DNA of 64,000 nt from Pseudenterobacter timonensis. Lineage in GTDB: Bacteria; Pseudomonadota; Gammaproteobacteria; Enterobacterales; Enterobacteriaceae. Of this stretch, positions 54,087 through 64,000 are shown piece by piece; the stretch's first letter is position 1, and each line of letters opens with the position of its first letter. The notes under the pieces are model-generated. The model ran no database searches. It saw nothing but the letters and a program-made list of their open reading frames with translations, and was not told where the DNA came from. The stretch spans positions 62,001 to 126,000 of the forward strand of contig NZ_FCOP01000013.1 in assembly GCF_900021175.1 (NCBI RefSeq). Reading direction: 5' to 3'. The translations under genes were made by a program, and so were the position numbers.

Positions 54087-57000
54087 TTTACGCTCTCCTG
54101 TACCTGGTCATTACCTTCGCCGTCTAACCAGTTGATATTCTTCATCTTACGAACCACAACAAACTCATCACGGTTGGAACCGACGGTGCCGTAGTAGTTA
54201 AAGCCGTAGGCCAGCTGCGCATAGCCGCCGATCATGTGGGTCGGCTTCGGCGTAATACGGGTCACAGAGTTATGGATACCGCCGCGCTGCTGGGTGATCT
54301 CAGAGCCCGGCAGGTTCACGATACGCTCCTGCGCGTGGTACATCATGGTCATCCCGGCGGGTACACGCTGGCTGACCACCGCACGCGCGGTCAGGGCACC
54401 GTTGCTGTTGAACACTTCAATCCAGTCGTTATCTTCGATACCCAGATCTTTAGCATCCGCCTCACTCATCCAGACAATCGGACCGCCGCGCGACAGGGTC
54501 AGCATCAGCAGGTTGTCGCTGTAGGTGGAGTGGATACCCCACTTCTGGTGCGGCGTCAGGAAGTTGAGCGCTTTTTCCGGATTGCCGTTGGATTTGACGC
54601 CCATCACTGCCTTCACCGAACGGGTGTCGATAGGCGGACGGTAAACCAGCAGGCTTTCACCGAAATCGCGCATCCACTGGTGATCCTGATAGAGCGACTG
54701 ACGGCCCGACAGGGTGCGCCACGGAATCAGCTCGTGAACGTTGGTGTAACCGGCGTTGTATGAGACGTGCTCATCTTCCAGGCCAGACCAGGTCGGGCTG
54801 GAGATAATTTTGCGCGGCTGGGCCTGAATATCGCGGAAGCGGATCTTCTCCTCTTCTTTATTCTTCGCCAGATGCGTATGGTCACGCCCGGTAAATTCGC
54901 TCAGGGCAGCCCAGGCTTTCACCGCGACCTGGCCATTGGTTTCCGGCGCCAGGGTGAGAATCATCTCTGCCGCGTCGATCGCTGTATTAAGCATCGGCTG
55001 ACCCTTGGCCGGGCCATCCGCTTTGGTGTAATTGAGCTTACGCAGCAGATCCATTTCGCTCTGGGTATTCCAGGCGATGCCTTTGCCGCCGTTACCGATT
55101 TTCTCCATCAGCGGGCCGATAGAGGTAAAGCGCTCGTAGGTTGCCGGATAGTCACGTTCAACCGGAATAATATGCGGCGCGGTTTTACCCGGAATCAGGT
55201 CGCATTCGCCCTTCTTCCAGTCTTTCACATCCAGCGGCTGCGCCAGTTCAGCGGCAGAGTCGTGCTGAATCGGCAGCGTTACCACGTCGGTCTCTTTGCC
55301 GAGATGCCCTACGCAGACTTCGGAGAATTTTTTCGCGATCCCTTTATAGATTTCCCAGTCGCTCTTCGATTCCCACGCCGGATCAACGGCGGCGGAGAGC
55401 GGATGAATAAACGGATGCATATCCGAGGTATTCATATCGTCTTTTTCATACCAGGTCGCGGTCGGCAGCACGATATCCGAGTAGAGACAGGTGCTCGACA
55501 GACGGAAGTCCAGCGTCACCACCAGATCCAGCTTGCCGTCGAGGCCGTTATCAACCCACTCCACCTCTTCAGGCTTAACGCCGCCCTGCTTGCCGAGGTC
55601 TTTACCCTGAATCCCGTTCTCGGTACCCAGCAGGTATTTGAGCATGTACTCGTGACCTTTACCGGAGGAGCCCAGCAGGTTGGAGCGCCAGATAAAGAGG
55701 TTACGCGGATGGTTTTTACCGTTCTCAGGCTGTTCGGCCGCGAAACGGATGGAGCCGTCTTTCAGGGATTTGACGGTGTAATCCACCGGCGTCATCCCTG
55801 CTTTTTTCGCCTCCTCGGCGATGCGCAGCGGGTTAGTGCCCAGCTGCGGCGCAGACGGCAGCCAGCCCATGCGCTCGGCGCGTACGTTGAAGTCAATCAG
55901 ATGGCCACTGTAGCGGGATTTATCCGCCATAGGCGACAGCAGCTCCTGCGCGGTCACCGTCTCGTAGCGCCACTGGCTGGAGTGGTTATAGAAGTAAGAG
56001 GTGCTGTTCATGTGACGCGCCGGACGCTGCCAGTCGAGGGCAAACGCCAGCGGCTGCCAGCCGGTCTGCGGACGCAGTTTTTCCTGGCCCACGTAGTGCG
56101 CCCAGCCGCCGCCGCTCTGACCAATACAGCCGCAGAAGACCAGCATGTTGATCAGGCCGCGGTAGTTCATATCGAGGTGATACCAGTGGTTCAGACCGGC
56201 GCCCACGATGATCATTGAACGGCCGTGCGTTTTATCGGCATTATCGGCAAATTCACGGGCGATACGGGTGATCTGCGCGCGTGGCACGCCGGTGATCTGC
56301 TCCGCCCACGCCGGGGTGTAGGCTTTAACTTCATCGTAGCTGGCGGCGCAGTTTTCGTCGTTGAGACCGCGCTCCAGGCCGTAGTTCGCCAGGGTCAGGT
56401 CGTAAACGGTCGTCACCAGGGCGGTAGAGCCATCCGCCAGCTGCAGACGTTTCACCGGCAGCTTGTGCATCAGGACGTTCTGCAGCTCAACCTTGTTGAA
56501 GTGCTCCGTCCCCTCGCCGCCAAAGTACGGGAAGCCTACTTCGGCGATCTCATCCTGGCTGCCCAGCATGCTCAGGCGCAGCTCGGTTTCCGCACCGGTA
56601 GCCGCATCACGCTGTTCCAGGTTCCACTTGCCTTTTTCACCCCAACGGAAGCCGATGGAGCCGTTCGGCGCAACCATCTCACCGTTGCTGTTAAAGGCGA
56701 CGGTTTTCCACTCCGGGTTATTTTCCTGACCCAGCGCATCCACCAGATCCGCAGCGCGCAGCATACGGCCAGCCGCGTAGTAACCGTCGCGCTCTTCCAG
56801 CATCACCAGCATCGGCATGTCGGTGTAGCGGCGAACGTAATCGGTAAAGTACTGGCTCGGTTTATCCAGGTGGAACTCGCGCAGCATAACGTGGCCCATC
56901 GCCAGCGCCATCGCGGCGTCGGTGCCCTGCTTCGGCGCCAGCCACAGATCGCACAGCTTGGCGATTTCAGCGTAGTCCGGCGTGACCGCCACGGTCTTGG

Positions 57001-57826
57001 TGCCTTTGTAGCGCACTTCGGTAAAGAAGTGGGCGTCCGGGGTACGGGTCTGCGGTACGTTTGAACCCCAGGCGATGATATAGCTGGAGTTATACCAGTC
57101 GGCGGATTCCGGCACGTCGGTCTGCTCGCCCCAGGTCTGGGGAGAGGCCGGCGGCAGGTCGCAATACCAGTCGTAGAAGCTCAGACAGGTACCGCCGATA
57201 AGGGAGAGATAGCGCGCGCCGGAAGCGTAGGAGACCATTGACATGGCCGGGATAGGCGAGAAGCCCGCCACGCGGTCCGGACCATAGGTCTTAACGGTAT
57301 AGACGTTCGATGCGGCGATCAGCTCATTCACTTCCTGCCAGGAGGAGCGAACGAAACCGCCGCGACCGCGCGCCTGTTTAAAACTTTTCGCTTTGTCGCT
57401 GTCTTCGATAATGGATGCCCAGGCGGCTACCGGATCGCTGTGTTGCGCCTTCGCTTCACGCCACATCTTCATCAGGCGCTTACGCATCAGAGGATATTTC
57501 AGGCGGTTGGCGCTGTAGAGATACCAGGAGTAGCTGGCCCCACGCGGGCAGCCGCGTGGTTCATGGTTCGGCATATCCGGGCGGGTGCGCGGATAGTCGG
57601 TCTGCTGCATCTCCCAGGTCACCAGACCATTTTTGACGAAAATCTTCCAGCTACAGGAGCCGGTGCAGTTTACGCCATGGGTGGAACGAACAACCTTATC
57701 GTGCTGCCAACGTTGACGGTATCCATCTTCCCAGTCCCGGTTGGTATTCAGTACCTGGCCGTGCCCATCGGCAAAGGTTTCGCCCTTCTGCTTGAAGTAG
57801 CGAAACCTGTCCAGAAATTTGCTCAT
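54083..57826 (-). CDS. narG: Respiratory nitrate reductase A alpha subunit
   Basis: The 1247-residue catalytic subunit is the same length as E. coli NarG. It carries bis-MGD molybdenum and the N-terminal FS0 cluster (H and three Cys in THGVNCTGSC and RGCPRG). It reduces nitrate to nitrite in the cytoplasm during anaerobic respiration. The start at 57826 follows AGGAGATACC; the 31-codon upstream extension crosses the promoter. FNR and NarL sites lie upstream. Confidence 0.99.
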   Translation of the reverse strand: MSKFLDRFRYFKQKGETFADGHGQVLNTNRDWEDGYRQRWQHDKVVRSTHGVNCTGSCSWKIFVKNGLVTWEMQQTDYPRTRPDMPNHEPRGCPRGASYSWYLYSANRLKYPLMRKRLMKMWREAKAQHSDPVAAWASIIEDSDKAKSFKQARGRGGFVRSSWQEVNELIAASNVYTVKTYGPDRVAGFSPIPAMSMVSYASGARYLSLIGGTCLSFYDWYCDLPPASPQTWGEQTDVPESADWYNSSYIIAWGSNVPQTRTPDAHFFTEVRYKGTKTVAVTPDYAEIAKLCDLWLAPKQGTDAAMALAMGHVMLREFHLDKPSQYFTDYVRRYTDMPMLVMLEERDGYYAAGRMLRAADLVDALGQENNPEWKTVAFNSNGEMVAPNGSIGFRWGEKGKWNLEQRDAATGAETELRLSMLGSQDEIAEVGFPYFGGEGTEHFNKVELQNVLMHKLPVKRLQLADGSTALVTTVYDLTLANYGLERGLNDENCAASYDEVKAYTPAWAEQITGVPRAQITRIAREFADNADKTHGRSMIIVGAGLNHWYHLDMNYRGLINMLVFCGCIGQSGGGWAHYVGQEKLRPQTGWQPLAFALDWQRPARHMNSTSYFYNHSSQWRYETVTAQELLSPMADKSRYSGHLIDFNVRAERMGWLPSAPQLGTNPLRIAEEAKKAGMTPVDYTVKSLKDGSIRFAAEQPENGKNHPRNLFIWRSNLLGSSGKGHEYMLKYLLGTENGIQGKDLGKQGGVKPEEVEWVDNGLDGKLDLVVTLDFRLSSTCLYSDIVLPTATWYEKDDMNTSDMHPFIHPLSAAVDPAWESKSDWEIYKGIAKKFSEVCVGHLGKETDVVTLPIQHDSAAELAQPLDVKDWKKGECDLIPGKTAPHIIPVERDYPATYERFTSIGPLMEKIGNGGKGIAWNTQSEMDLLRKLNYTKADGPAKGQPMLNTAIDAAEMILTLAPETNGQVAVKAWAALSEFTGRDHTHLAKNKEEEKIRFRDIQAQPRKIISSPTWSGLEDEHVSYNAGYTNVHELIPWRTLSGRQSLYQDHQWMRDFGESLLVYRPPIDTRSVKAVMGVKSNGNPEKALNFLTPHQKWGIHSTYSDNLLMLTLSRGGPIVWMSEADAKDLGIEDNDWIEVFNSNGALTARAVVSQRVPAGMTMMYHAQERIVNLPGSEITQQRGGIHNSVTRITPKPTHMIGGYAQLAYGFNYYGTVGSNRDEFVVVRKMKNINWLDGEGNDQVQESVK

Positions 57827-58205
57827 CGGGTATCTCCTGTATGGAGCCTGTGGCTCTCTAAATCGACATTGCTGATTTGCAGCGAAGGTAACGCCATGAA
57901 AGATGGTGAGAATTGACAACGATCAAGACGGACCGGGACTGTAACTGAGTGTTACAGAGGAGCTACCACCAAAGCGGTATAATCAAACTTTGATTATTTA
58001 TCTGATTTAAAAGGATATTTTTATTTTATCCTACAAATGACGCAGCCATTTTTAACATCTTAGGTATTAAGGGGTAGAACACCCTGCAATGCGACCCCGA
58101 TCGCGGTTTATCGTTGTGCTTCCCGGGTTTCAATCAATAGTATGTTGTAACTAATTAAAGAGCTGAAAAAGCGCGGCATAGTGCCGCGCCAGAAGTCATG
58201 AGGCC
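57827..58205 (-). promoter_or_regulatory. narG promoter region with FNR and NarL sites
   Basis: No gene is present. An FNR box TTGAC-AACG-ATCAA lies at 57913-57926, with its centre about 32 bases from the -10-like TACCTT (complement of 57885-57890), i.e. at -41.5. A NarL heptamer TACCCCT (complement of 58070-58076) sits about 190 bases upstream, matching the distant high-affinity site of E. coli narG. The AT-rich stretch between could hold the IHF bend. Confidence 0.8.
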
Positions 58206-59597
58206 TTATTTTTTAGCCTTGCGACCGTATACCAGCCAGGTGATAAACACGCAGGCGATATAGAAGATCAGGAATACTTTCATCGCCCCCGCCGGTGACC
58301 CGGTGAGATCCAGTGAAATACCGAACGCTTTAGGGATGAAGAAGCCGCCAATTGCGCCAATCGCGGAGATAAAGCCCAGCGCCGCCGCGGTGTCGGTTGC
58401 CGCTTCACGCATCGCCTGCTCTTCACTACCACCCTGCGCCTTAACGCGATCCATCGTCAGCTTACGGAAGATAACGGAGATCATCTGGAACGTAGAGGCG
58501 CTACCCAGCCCCGCAGTCAGGAACAGCACCATAAAGACGCCGAAGAAAGCGATGAAGTTACCGCCCTGCCCGTTCACCGGCAGCGTCAGGAACAGCAGCG
58601 CACAGAAGACCGCCATCACCACGAAGTTAACCAGCGTGACGCGGGTCCCGCCCAGACGGTCGGAGATCATCCCACCCATGGAGCGCGCCAGGGCGCCGAT
58701 AAACGGACCAAAGAAGGCGTAGTGCAGGATCTGCACCTCCGGGAACTGGGTTTTGGAGAGCATCGCAAACCCGGCGGAGAAGCCGATAAAGGAGCCGAAG
58801 GTCGCGAGGTAAAGCAGCGCCATGATCCAGAGATGGGCGCGTTTCAATACCGGCAGCTGCTCGCTGAGGGAGGCTTTAGAGGCCGCGATATCGTTCATAA
58901 AGAACCACGCCGCCAGGGTGAAGATCACTAGGAACGGTACCCAGATCCACGCCGCATTCTCCAGATAGAGCATGGAGCCGTCCGGAAGCGTAGCGCCCGT
59001 ACCGCCAAAGATCGCGAACATTGAGACAGAGATGGCCAGCGGTGCGATCAGCTGCATGACGCTCACGCCCATGTTGCCCAGGCCGCCGTTGATGCCCAGC
59101 GCACCGCCCTGCTTCGCCTTCGGGAAGAAGAAGCTGATGTTCGCCATGCTGGAAGCGAAGTTTGCGCCAGCAAAGCCGCAGAGCAGGGAGATGATAACGA
59201 AAACGCTAAAGGGGGTAGAGGTATCCTGTACCGCAAAACCCAGCCAGACGCACGGCACAATCATGATGCCGGTGCTGAAGGCGGTCCAGCGGCGTCCGCC
59301 AAAGAGCGGAACCATAAATGCGTAAGGCACGCGCAGCAATGCGCCGGAGAGTGCCGGTAAGGCGGTCAGCATGAAAAGCTGATCGGTCGTAAAGGTGAAG
59401 CCGACTTTCGGCAGGTTAACCGCAACGGCGCTGAATAACATCCAGACGCAAAACGCCAGCAGCAGACATGGAACAGAAATCCACAGATTACGGCTTGCCA
59501 CGCGGTGACCGCGTGACGCCCAGAAAGCCGGATCCTCAGGACGCCAGTCGGTAATAACAGCACCAGTTGCCCGTTCCGGGGCGGATGAGTGACTCAT
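58206..59597 (-). CDS. narK: Nitrate/nitrite antiporter NarK
   Basis: The 463-residue, 12-helix MFS protein matches E. coli NarK. The nitrate-signature glycine-rich segments are present (GFAGANFASSMANISFFFP, GGLGNMGVSVMQL and AALGFISAIGAIGGFFIPK). It exchanges external nitrate for internal nitrite, feeding NarGHI. The start at 59597 gives the E. coli N terminus (MSHSSAPERATG); a GTG two codons upstream overlaps the RBS GAGGTG. It lies upstream of narG in the same orientation. Confidence 0.98.
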   Translation of the reverse strand: MSHSSAPERATGAVITDWRPEDPAFWASRGHRVASRNLWISVPCLLLAFCVWMLFSAVAVNLPKVGFTFTTDQLFMLTALPALSGALLRVPYAFMVPLFGGRRWTAFSTGIMIVPCVWLGFAVQDTSTPFSVFVIISLLCGFAGANFASSMANISFFFPKAKQGGALGINGGLGNMGVSVMQLIAPLAISVSMFAIFGGTGATLPDGSMLYLENAAWIWVPFLVIFTLAAWFFMNDIAASKASLSEQLPVLKRAHLWIMALLYLATFGSFIGFSAGFAMLSKTQFPEVQILHYAFFGPFIGALARSMGGMISDRLGGTRVTLVNFVVMAVFCALLFLTLPVNGQGGNFIAFFGVFMVLFLTAGLGSASTFQMISVIFRKLTMDRVKAQGGSEEQAMREAATDTAAALGFISAIGAIGGFFIPKAFGISLDLTGSPAGAMKVFLIFYIACVFITWLVYGRKAKK

Positions 59598-59655
59598 AGA
59601 CACCTCTGATTCTTGAATGATGCTGCAAACATTAGGGTTTTAAGCTGGCGGTAAG

Positions 59656-59669
59656 TTGATATAAATCAA
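59656..59669 (-). promoter_or_regulatory. Perfect FNR box of the narK promoter
   Basis: TTGAT-ATAA-ATCAA matches the consensus at all 10 positions. Its centre lies 31 bases from a -10-like TAATGT (complement of 59629-59634). Upstream, CTACT and AGTAG inverted motifs at 59703-59730 resemble NarL heptamers. The 308-base narK-narX gap contains no gene. Confidence 0.9.
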
Positions 59670-59905
59670 AGGAAAAGTTGACGCCCTGAGGGTAAAAAAT
59701 GGCTACTTATCCTTAGTGAGTAGGGAGTTTCGGTAAAAAAGGTGTGGTTTTTCACGCGACTGTATACCGTTACGTCTCGCCTCCTCCCCTGCGCTACTCC
59801 TCTGGCAATTAAGAGGTAATCCTTTGTTGGTATGGGTATACTCCGGGGTATGCACCAGAATAGCGCCATTCCTGGAGGCAGGTCTAATCAGGAGCACGGC
59901 TAATC

Positions 59906-61702
59906 ATGTTCAAACGACTCTTTTCACCGCTTTCGCTGGTTAACCAGCTGGCGCTTATTGTTCTGCTGTCCACCGCTATCGGCGTGACCGGCATGGCGAT
60001 CTCTGGCTGGCTGGTACATGGTATCCAGGGAAGCGCTCACGCCATCAATAAAGCGGGCTCGCTGCGTATGCAGAGCTATCGTCTGCTGGCCGCCATCCCC
60101 CTCACTGCCGAAGATAAACCGCTGCTGGATGAGATGGAAAACACCGCCTTTAGTCCCGAACTGGCGACGGCCGCCAGACGCGACGGGCAGCAGGCGCAGC
60201 TTCAGGCGCTGCAGGGCTACTGGCAGGCGGAGCTGGCCCCTGCGCTACAGCGGGCGCACGACCCGGACGCGGTCGCCGGGGATGTCTCCCGCTTTGTAAA
60301 GCGCATCGATACCCTGGTCTCCTCTTTTGATCATACGACTGAGCTTCGCGTCAAGCGCGTGGTGCTGGTTCATCGCTGCCTGGCGGTGGTGATGGGGCTG
60401 CTCTTTATCTTTACGATTATCTGGCTGCGCGCCCGGCTGTTACGCCCCTGGCAGCAGCTTCTGGCGGTCGCCCGCGCCGTGACCACCCGTGATTTTACCC
60501 AGCGGGCGCACATCAGCGGTCGCAATGAGATGGCGATGCTCGGCCAGGCGCTGAATGACATGTCCGGCGAGCTGGCGCAAAGCTATGCGGTGCTGGAGCA
60601 GCGGGTACAGGAAAAGACCGCCGGGCTTGAACAGAAAAATGAGATCCTCTCCTTTCTCTGGCAGGCCAATCGCCGGCTTCATATGCAGGTTCCGCTCTGC
60701 GAGCGGCTTTCACCGGTGCTTAACGGTCTGCAAAATCTGACGCTGCTGCACGATATTGAGCTGCGGGTCTACGATGTGGAAGATGAGAAGAATCATCAGG
60801 AGTTTACCTGCCAGTCCGATCTCTCCTGCGATGATAAAGGCTGCCATCTCTGCCCGCGCGGCCTGCCGCCGCTAGCCAGCCCCGGTAATACGCTGAAGTG
60901 GCGACTGGCGGACAGCCATACCCAGTACGGTATTCTGCTGGCCACCCTCCCCTCCGGAAAGCATCTGAGCCACGATCAGCAGCAGCTGGTGGATACGCTC
61001 GTGGAGCAGTTAACCGCCACGCTGGCCCTCGATCGCCACCAGGAGAAACAGCAGCAGCTGATAGTTATGGAGGAGCGCGCCACCATTGCCCGCGAGCTGC
61101 ATGACTCCATCGCCCAGTCGCTCTCCTGCATGAAGATGCAGGTAAGCTGCCTGCAGATGCAGGACGACGCTCTCTCCGAGGGCAGCAAGCAGCTGTTAAG
61201 TCAGATCCGCAACGAACTGAATACTTCCTGGATGCAGCTGCGCGAGCTGCTGACCACCTTCCGGCTGCAGCTCACCGAGCCGGGGCTGCGTCCGGCGCTG
61301 GAGGCGAGCTGTCAGGAGTTCAGCGGTCGGCTGGGCTTTCCCGTGAGGCTCGACTATCAGCTCCCGCCCCGCTTTGTCCCCTCTCATCAGGCGATTCATC
61401 TGCTGCAAATTGCCCGGGAGGCGCTGAGCAACGTGCTGAAGCATGCCGAGGCCACCGCCGTGACGGTGACCGTGACGCAGCAGGCGAATCAGGTCAAACT
61501 GATCGTCACCGATAACGGTCGCGGCGTACCGGAAAACGCCGAACGAAGTAACCACTATGGTTTAATCATTATGCGGGACCGCGCCCAGAGCCTGCGCGGG
61601 GATTGCCAGGTACGCCGCAGAGAGTCGGGCGGCACCGAGGTAGTGGTCACTTTTATTCCCGAAAAGCCTCTTTCAATAGTGCAAGGAGAAAAACATGACT
61701 AA
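59906..61702 (+). CDS. narX: Nitrate/nitrite sensor histidine kinase NarX
   Basis: The 598-residue sensor has TM1 (residues ~15-37) and a periplasmic domain with the P-box arginines ([16 protein letters not shown]). TM2 (~152-174), HAMP and a central cysteine cluster ([18 protein letters not shown]) follow. The HisKA_3 domain has phospho-H399 ([13 protein letters not shown]), and the ATPase domain has DNGRGVPE. It phosphorylates NarL when nitrate is bound. It overlaps narL by eight bases. Confidence 0.97.
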   Translation: MFKRLFSPLSLVNQLALIVLLSTAIGVTGMAISGWLVHGIQGSAHAINKAGSLRMQSYRLLAAIPLTAEDKPLLDEMENTAFSPELATAARRDGQQAQLQALQGYWQAELAPALQRAHDPDAVAGDVSRFVKRIDTLVSSFDHTTELRVKRVVLVHRCLAVVMGLLFIFTIIWLRARLLRPWQQLLAVARAVTTRDFTQRAHISGRNEMAMLGQALNDMSGELAQSYAVLEQRVQEKTAGLEQKNEILSFLWQANRRLHMQVPLCERLSPVLNGLQNLTLLHDIELRVYDVEDEKNHQEFTCQSDLSCDDKGCHLCPRGLPPLASPGNTLKWRLADSHTQYGILLATLPSGKHLSHDQQQLVDTLVEQLTATLALDRHQEKQQQLIVMEERATIARELHDSIAQSLSCMKMQVSCLQMQDDALSEGSKQLLSQIRNELNTSWMQLRELLTTFRLQLTEPGLRPALEASCQEFSGRLGFPVRLDYQLPPRFVPSHQAIHLLQIAREALSNVLKHAEATAVTVTVTQQANQVKLIVTDNGRGVPENAERSNHYGLIIMRDRAQSLRGDCQVRRRESGGTEVVVTFIPEKPLSIVQGEKHD

Positions 61703-62345
61703 CCCGGAACCGGCAACCATCCTGTTAATCGACGATCACCCGATGCTGCGCACCGGCGTCAAACAGCTTATCAGCATGGCGCAGGATATCACTGTGGTCG
61801 GCGAAGCCAGCAATGGCGAACAGGGTATCGAGCTTGCCGAGTCCCTCGACCCCGATCTGATCCTGCTCGATCTCAACATGCCCGGTATGAACGGTCTGGA
61901 GACCCTCGACAAGCTGCGGGAGAAATCGCTCTCCGGGCGCGTGGTGGTCTTTAGCGTTTCGAACCATGAAGAAGATGTGGTGACCGCCCTCAAGCGCGGC
62001 GCGGACGGCTATCTGCTGAAAGATATGGAGCCGGAAGATCTGCTCAAGGCGCTGCAGCAGGCGGCGGCAGGGGAAATGGTGCTGAGCGATGCGCTCACGC
62101 CGGTGCTGGCGGCCAGCCTGCGCGCCAACCGCGCCACCTCCGATCGCGATGTCAGCCAGCTGACCCCGCGCGAGCGCGATATCCTGAAGCTTATCGCCCA
62201 GGGATTGCCTAACAAAATGATCGCCCGCCGTCTGGATATCACCGAGAGTACGGTGAAGGTGCATGTAAAACACATGCTGAAGAAGATGAAGCTGAAATCC
62301 CGCGTCGAAGCCGCCGTCTGGGTCCATCAGGAGCGTATTTTTTAA
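61695..62345 (+). CDS. narL: Response regulator NarL
   Basis: The 216-residue regulator has a receiver domain with D13, D14 and phosphoacceptor D59 ([13 protein letters not shown]) and K109-region [12 protein letters not shown] LuxR-type HTH follows ([43 protein letters not shown]). It activates narG and narK and represses other anaerobic genes. Its stop codon abuts the stop of convergent ychO with no gap. Confidence 0.98.
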   Translation: MTNPEPATILLIDDHPMLRTGVKQLISMAQDITVVGEASNGEQGIELAESLDPDLILLDLNMPGMNGLETLDKLREKSLSGRVVVFSVSNHEEDVVTALKRGADGYLLKDMEPEDLLKALQQAAAGEMVLSDALTPVLAASLRANRATSDRDVSQLTPRERDILKLIAQGLPNKMIARRLDITESTVKVHVKHMLKKMKLKSRVEAAVWVHQERIF

Positions 62346-63755
62346 TTACTCTCCAGGCAGCTGCATCTCGCTGTCGTCGCTCTCCGGAAGGAGCCCCACC
62401 GGCTGCGACACTGCAAGCGTGATCTCATTGGAAGAGACACGCTGCCCCTTCTCATCCTCAACTACCACCGAAAGATGCCAGCGATTGCTCGCCCCTTCGT
62501 TTGCCTGCCAGGCAGGAATAATTACGCTCCAGCCCTCGCTGCTGTTGGCTTTCGCCGGCGCGGTCAGGCTTAGCGCCTGAGTATCGCCCTGCCAGTGCAG
62601 CGCGCGTACACCGTGGGTGCTATGGATCTGCAGCTTCAGCATCACCGTTTCGCCAGGCTGGAGATCCCAGGGCGGCGTCGCCAGATAGACAGAGAGCGTT
62701 TTACGCTGACGGAACTCCATGACCGGGAGGTTATTGCGCTCCGTTGGATCGTAGCGGCTCCCGCGCAGGGAACGGGTAAGCGCCACCTCGCTGGCGGAGA
62801 GCTGTTTTTTGAGCGGCACGCCGAAGCGGTAATTGATCTTCATTCCCAGGTTGTTCTGGCTTTCGCCGCTCTCCCCCTGCTTGTGCGCGGCGGTAAAGGT
62901 GAACAGCGGCACCGGGGTATAGTTGAGACCGAGATTAACCGCCACCGGATTGTGGTATCCCGTGCCGCTGCGGAAGAGATCGACGTTGTCGCCGAAATAT
63001 TGCTCAACGCTGAAGCTGGTGTTCAAATGGTTAAAGCCCGGCAGCCAGGCGCTGGCGGTCACATCATAGCCACGCGCCATGCGCCAGTCCTGAGTCGCAG
63101 AGCTGTCGCCCCATCCGTTCAGGGGGTGGTAGTAATTGGCCGACAGGCGCAGGTTTTCGCCCCACGCCTCAGCGCCCAGCCCGGCACGCTGAAGGTGGTC
63201 ATCCAGCAGGGAATCATAGAAGGTGTTGTAGCCGACCAGCCACTTGCCCGCCACCCAGCGCTGGCCGATGCCCGCATTTCCCACCAGCCCGTCGGTTTGC
63301 TGCGTCAGCCCCAGCTGGCTCCAGTTGAGATAGCGGCTGTTATCCTCCCAGGGGATAAACCAGCTCCCCTGGCTGCCGGTGAAATTTCCCTCCCGGTCCA
63401 CCAGCAGGTTGACGCTGGCGTTACCCCAGGGCGAAAGCAAAGAGGCTATCTGCTCATTCACTTCGCCGCTGATCGCATCGCGCACCTTGCCTAAGGCAAA
63501 CTGCCGCGCCTGCTCGCCGGGGGTAAGACCATTATCGGTCATGCTCGCTTCGCCGAAGGCTTTCGCCATTTCAGCCAGATGCTTTTCGGTCTCATCGGTG
63601 GAGGTTGCCATCCCTAAATCGGGCAGCCCGTCGCTGTTGTTATCAAAGGGGTTTTGCGCCTGCTGAAGAAAGGAGTCCGGCGCACCAGAAACAGCTCCCG
63701 CCGAAAGAAGGAGGGAGAGAAGCAGCAGACGACGAATGCGGAAGACAACGATCAT
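62346..63755 (-). CDS. ychO: Inverse autotransporter/invasin-like protein YchO
   Basis: The 469-residue protein matches E. coli YchO. A signal peptide (RRLLLLSLLLSAGAVSG) leads into an invasin-type beta-barrel (residues ~95-320; KVRDAISGEVNEQIASLLSPWGNASVNLLVD, LGLNYTPVPLFTFTAAHKQGESGESQNNLGMKINYRFG). One C-terminal Ig-like domain ends it; no adhesive tandem repeats follow. Its function is weakly understood. Start is uncertain: 63755 or 63776, neither with a clear Shine-Dalgarno. Confidence 0.9.
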   Translation of the reverse strand: MIVVFRIRRLLLLSLLLSAGAVSGAPDSFLQQAQNPFDNNSDGLPDLGMATSTDETEKHLAEMAKAFGEASMTDNGLTPGEQARQFALGKVRDAISGEVNEQIASLLSPWGNASVNLLVDREGNFTGSQGSWFIPWEDNSRYLNWSQLGLTQQTDGLVGNAGIGQRWVAGKWLVGYNTFYDSLLDDHLQRAGLGAEAWGENLRLSANYYHPLNGWGDSSATQDWRMARGYDVTASAWLPGFNHLNTSFSVEQYFGDNVDLFRSGTGYHNPVAVNLGLNYTPVPLFTFTAAHKQGESGESQNNLGMKINYRFGVPLKKQLSASEVALTRSLRGSRYDPTERNNLPVMEFRQRKTLSVYLATPPWDLQPGETVMLKLQIHSTHGVRALHWQGDTQALSLTAPAKANSSEGWSVIIPAWQANEGASNRWHLSVVVEDEKGQRVSSNEITLAVSQPVGLLPESDDSEMQLPGE

Positions 63756-63859
63756 CAACGTATAAATGTGATCCATATCGCACGGAGAATGAGGTTATAC
63801 CTTAGCGCGATTTGGCAGAATTTGCAGCCTTAAGTGAGATTTACAGAATAAGTGAAGTA

Positions 63860-63882
63860 CCCCTCTCCGCGGCAAAGAGGGG
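63860..63882 (-). terminator. Hairpin after nasA
   Basis: CCCCTCT (63860-63866) pairs with AGAGGGG (63876-63882), 5 bases after the nasA stop on the minus strand. The T tract is weak. Confidence 0.65.
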
Positions 63883-63887
63883 CCTGG

Positions 63888-64000
63888 TTAACGGGAGCCC
63901 GCCTGACGCTCCCCCGTCAGCGATTTCAGCTCCGGCAGGCAGGAGCCGCAGTTCGTGCCGCAGCGCAACGTTTGTCCCAGGGCGGCGGCCGTACAGCAGC
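63888..64000 (-). CDS. nasA: Assimilatory nitrate reductase catalytic subunit NasA (3' end only)
   Basis: The last 37 codons of a minus-strand gene run off the window. The encoded tail (CCTAAALGQTLRCGTNCGSC, LPELKSLTGERQAGSR) has the CxxxC-type cysteines and PELK of the BFD-like [2Fe-2S] domain at the C terminus of enterobacterial NasA. NasA reduces nitrate to nitrite for assimilation. A BFD-like tail of another nitrite/nitrate enzyme cannot be fully excluded. Confidence 0.72.
   Translation of the reverse strand, partial: CCTAAALGQTLRCGTNCGSCLPELKSLTGERQAGSR

Noticed and set aside
54236..57064. Several long plus-strand frames opposite narG
   Set aside because: Antisense shadows of narG with low-complexity translations and no start signals.

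Overview
The window is chromosomal DNA from a member of the Enterobacteriaceae, most likely the Enterobacter/Lelliottia/Kosakonia group. Its backbone is the trp-tonB-cls-opp-adhE-hns-galU-tyrTV-narGHJI-narK-narXL block known from E. coli, with close protein identity, a near-identical tyrT promoter and normal enteric codon use. Three things point away from E. coli itself: an assimilatory nitrate reductase gene (nasA) at the right edge, yedEF beside trp, and a large aromatic-catabolism insertion. No insertion sequence, integrase, prophage or CRISPR array was seen.

Left arm (1-11762): the 3' end of trpCF, then trpB and trpA; yedE-yedF (sulfur/selenium-type membrane carrier plus a TusA-like protein); a small secreted protein of unknown function; ompW with an FNR box; a YkgJ-type cysteine-cluster protein; yciC; yciB; an orphan iroN-like catecholate siderophore receptor with a Fur box; yciA; tonB; and yciI. 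tonB is interrupted by a 44-bp tandem duplication that shifts the frame just after the membrane anchor. Taken at face value, this strain cannot energise its TonB-dependent receptors, including the IroN homologue beside it.

Catabolic island (11823-29406): a 16-gene, essentially gapless minus-strand array reading iacH-A-B-I-C-D-E-F-G, an MHS-family transporter, then catI-J-D-B-C-A. The iac genes are those known for degrading the plant hormone indole-3-acetic acid to catechol. The cat genes carry catechol through the ortho (beta-ketoadipate) route to 3-oxoadipyl-CoA. A MarR regulator (iacR) lies upstream in the same direction, separated by a 333-bp gap with two clean inverted repeats that are candidate operators. 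No cat-specific LysR regulator and no 3-oxoadipyl-CoA thiolase is present. Divergent from iacR are an HpaX-like arylacetate permease, a DJ-1/AraC-type regulator and a second GAPDH.

Middle (29458-46399): leuE-like exporter, a possible tiny membrane protein, yciY, clsA, yciU, a voltage-gated-type potassium channel with a C-terminal zinc ribbon (not the E. coli Kch), the oppABCDF oligopeptide importer, ychE, adhE, tdk, hns and galU.

Right arm (46599-64000): rssB, rssA, ychJ, purU, two tRNA-Tyr genes with rtT-like structured spacers under a stringent-type promoter, a duplicated terminator/REP segment, narGHJI, narK, narX, narL, ychO (inverse autotransporter) and the last 37 codons of nasA. FNR boxes precede ompW, narG and narK, and a weaker one precedes adhE, so anaerobic control is a theme of the backbone genes.
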